A DNA stretch of 44,371 bases from Bacillota bacterium (GTDB taxonomy: Bacteria > Bacillota > Sulfobacillia > RBS10-35 > JAJYVN01), in contig JAJZMB010000107.1 of the NCBI GenBank assembly GCA_021803205.1, forward strand, positions 1 through 44,371, in the 5' to 3' direction. Below are positions 43,322-44,371 of this stretch, piece after piece. The notes under the pieces are model-generated. The model saw only the letters and a list, made by a program, of their open reading frames with translations. It searched no databases and was not told the origin of the DNA. Position 1 is the first letter of the stretch. Each line of letters opens with the position of its first letter. Made by a program: the position numbers and the translations under genes.

Positions 43322-44350
43322 CTAAACGCCCGCCGGGGTTGGCTCCACATCGACCGCCGCGCGCCTGTCCATCGCGCGGTAGATGGCGTCGAGCACCGCC
43401 ATCGTTCCCAGACTCCTCTGCCCCGAACTCACCGGCTGCCGACCCGTCGCCACGCACTCCAGATAGTGTCCGATCTCATTGACGAAGGAGTTTTCGCCGG
43501 CCACGTCCACGCGCCGGAAGCCGTCCCTCCCGGCGGCCTCATCGGAAATGAACAGGCCTCCCTGGGTATGCACCACGCCGTTGCTTCCATACAGGATCAG
43601 ATATTCGGGCGACGCACCGACCGGCGGCATCGCCTGCCACGGGTTGGCCTTTGCCGCGTACAAAGCGACAAACTCCCCCAGCGCACCGCCTGCAAACTCC
43701 AGGGAGATGACCGCCACGTCCTCGCCCTCTATCTCTCCCAGTCCCCTGCACCCGAAGGCCGCCACCCGGCGGACGTCCCCGCACAGCCAGCGCATCAGAT
43801 CCAGCTTGTGCACGGCGACGCTGATGACGACCCCTCCGCCCGCCTCACGGTTGTTCGTGAGCCAGTCCCGGCGTTTCAGATACTGGTTGCAGTCCGCGCG
43901 GATACAGAACACCCGGCCCAACGTCCCGGCATCGATCCATTCCTTGATCTGCCGGTGCACGGGCATATACCGCTGGTTATGACCCACCATCAGGATCCGG
44001 CCCGCACCTCGGGCGGCGTCGGCCATCTGGCGTGCGTCCGCCAGCGTCGTCGCCATCGGTTTCTCCACCAGCACGTGCTTGCCGGCCGCGATGGCCGCGA
44101 GGGCCACGGGCGCGTGCAGGAAGTGGGGCAGGCAGATGTCCACCGCGTCCACATCCCGCCGATCGAGCAGCGCCCGGTAGTCGGCGTACACCGACTCGCA
44201 CCCCAGGGAGCGCGCCCTCTCTTCCGCGCGTTCCCTGTCCGTGTCGGCAACGGCCACCACTCGCCCCACTGCGGAATGCTCCGTGTACCCTCGCACGTGC
44301 GCGCGTGAAATACCTCCACAGCCGATCAACCCGACTCGTACCTCCGCCAC
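43322..44350 (-). CDS. Gfo/Idh/MocA-family oxidoreductase
   Basis: 342 residues. GLIGCGGISRAH is the dinucleotide loop, E96-K97-P98 carries the catalytic Lys, and GGGVVISVAVHKLDLMRWLCGD is the second-domain active-site helix with His and Asp. GTG 44350 is preceded by a G-run ending GGAG, the run whose length differs between the two terminal repeats. The last 113 bases of the gene's 5' end also appear at 1-113. On the circle, transcription comes from the GIM gene at 531-1523 through the isomerase relic, enters this gene and continues into the sulfatase-like and DUF6807 genes. Likely an NAD(P)-dependent sugar dehydrogenase. Confidence 0.92.
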   Translation of the reverse strand: MAEVRVGLIGCGGISRAHVRGYTEHSAVGRVVAVADTDRERAEERARSLGCESVYADYRALLDRRDVDAVDICLPHFLHAPVALAAIAAGKHVLVEKPMATTLADARQMADAARGAGRILMVGHNQRYMPVHRQIKEWIDAGTLGRVFCIRADCNQYLKRRDWLTNNREAGGGVVISVAVHKLDLMRWLCGDVRRVAAFGCRGLGEIEGEDVAVISLEFAGGALGEFVALYAAKANPWQAMPPVGASPEYLILYGSNGVVHTQGGLFISDEAAGRDGFRRVDVAGENSFVNEIGHYLECVATGRQPVSSGQRSLGTMAVLDAIYRAMDRRAAVDVEPTPAGV

Positions 44351-44371
44351 CGGCTCCCCCCCCCTGTCGAA
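44238..44371. repeat. Terminal direct repeat, right copy (circular overlap)
   Basis: It matches bases 1-133 throughout except for one extra C in the C-run at 44356-44364 (9 C, against 8 C at 119-126). The difference is best explained as a homopolymer length error or a strain variant, since the run lies just upstream of a start codon and is not translated. Confidence 0.9.

Overview
The window reads as a closed circle that has been linearised. Bases 1-133 recur at 44238-44371 and differ by one C in a C-run (8 versus 9). An oxidoreductase gene and its minus-strand operon continue smoothly across the join, which gives a molecule of about 44.2 kb. No replication initiator, partition, mobilisation, phage, tRNA or rRNA gene is visible. 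The host is a high-GC bacterium that exports lipoproteins, probably in part by the Tat pathway, and carries an S-layer, since a 2.7-kilo-residue protein ends in three SLH repeats. A high-GC Bacillota-like lineage fits best, but this is inference.

Layout. (1) 0-2.3 kb: a minus-strand Gfo/Idh/MocA (GIM) oxidoreductase with relics of a sugar isomerase, a binding protein and a methyltransferase. (2) 2.3-12.2 kb, plus strand: an exported phosphoesterase, a very large solute-binding protein, a GIM oxidoreductase, a decayed IS607-type element and a sulfatase. (3) 12.7-23.9 kb, a long minus-strand run in transcription order: binding-protein relic, UroD-like protein, binding protein, aryl-sulfate sulfotransferase, a scar of a second UroD-like gene, binding protein, sulfatase, binding protein, zinc alcohol dehydrogenase. 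(4) 23.9-25.3 kb: a frameshifted IS21-type transposase. (5) 25.3-34.3 kb: a small membrane protein and the giant propeller/IPT/Ig-like/SLH surface protein. (6) 34.3-36.7 kb: relic DNA, a consensus promoter and an AraC-type regulator broken by an in-frame stop. (7) 36.9-40.4 kb, plus strand: binding protein, GIM oxidoreductase, sugar isomerase. (8) 40.7-44.35 kb, minus strand: a DUF6807/PmoA-like protein, a sulfatase-fold enzyme with Thr at the nucleophile position, and a GIM oxidoreductase, running across the join into the first block.

How the genes may work together. Five intact and two broken solute-binding proteins, two canonical and one atypical sulfatase, a sulfotransferase, four GIM dehydrogenases, a zinc dehydrogenase, an isomerase and a DUF6807 protein point to capture, desulfation and oxidative handling of sulfated carbohydrate or related glycosides. 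No ABC permease or ATPase and no recognisable glycoside hydrolase is present. Uptake must therefore use partners elsewhere, and bond cleavage may follow an oxidation (3-keto type) route rather than hydrolysis. The many truncated copies show a locus built by duplication and decay.
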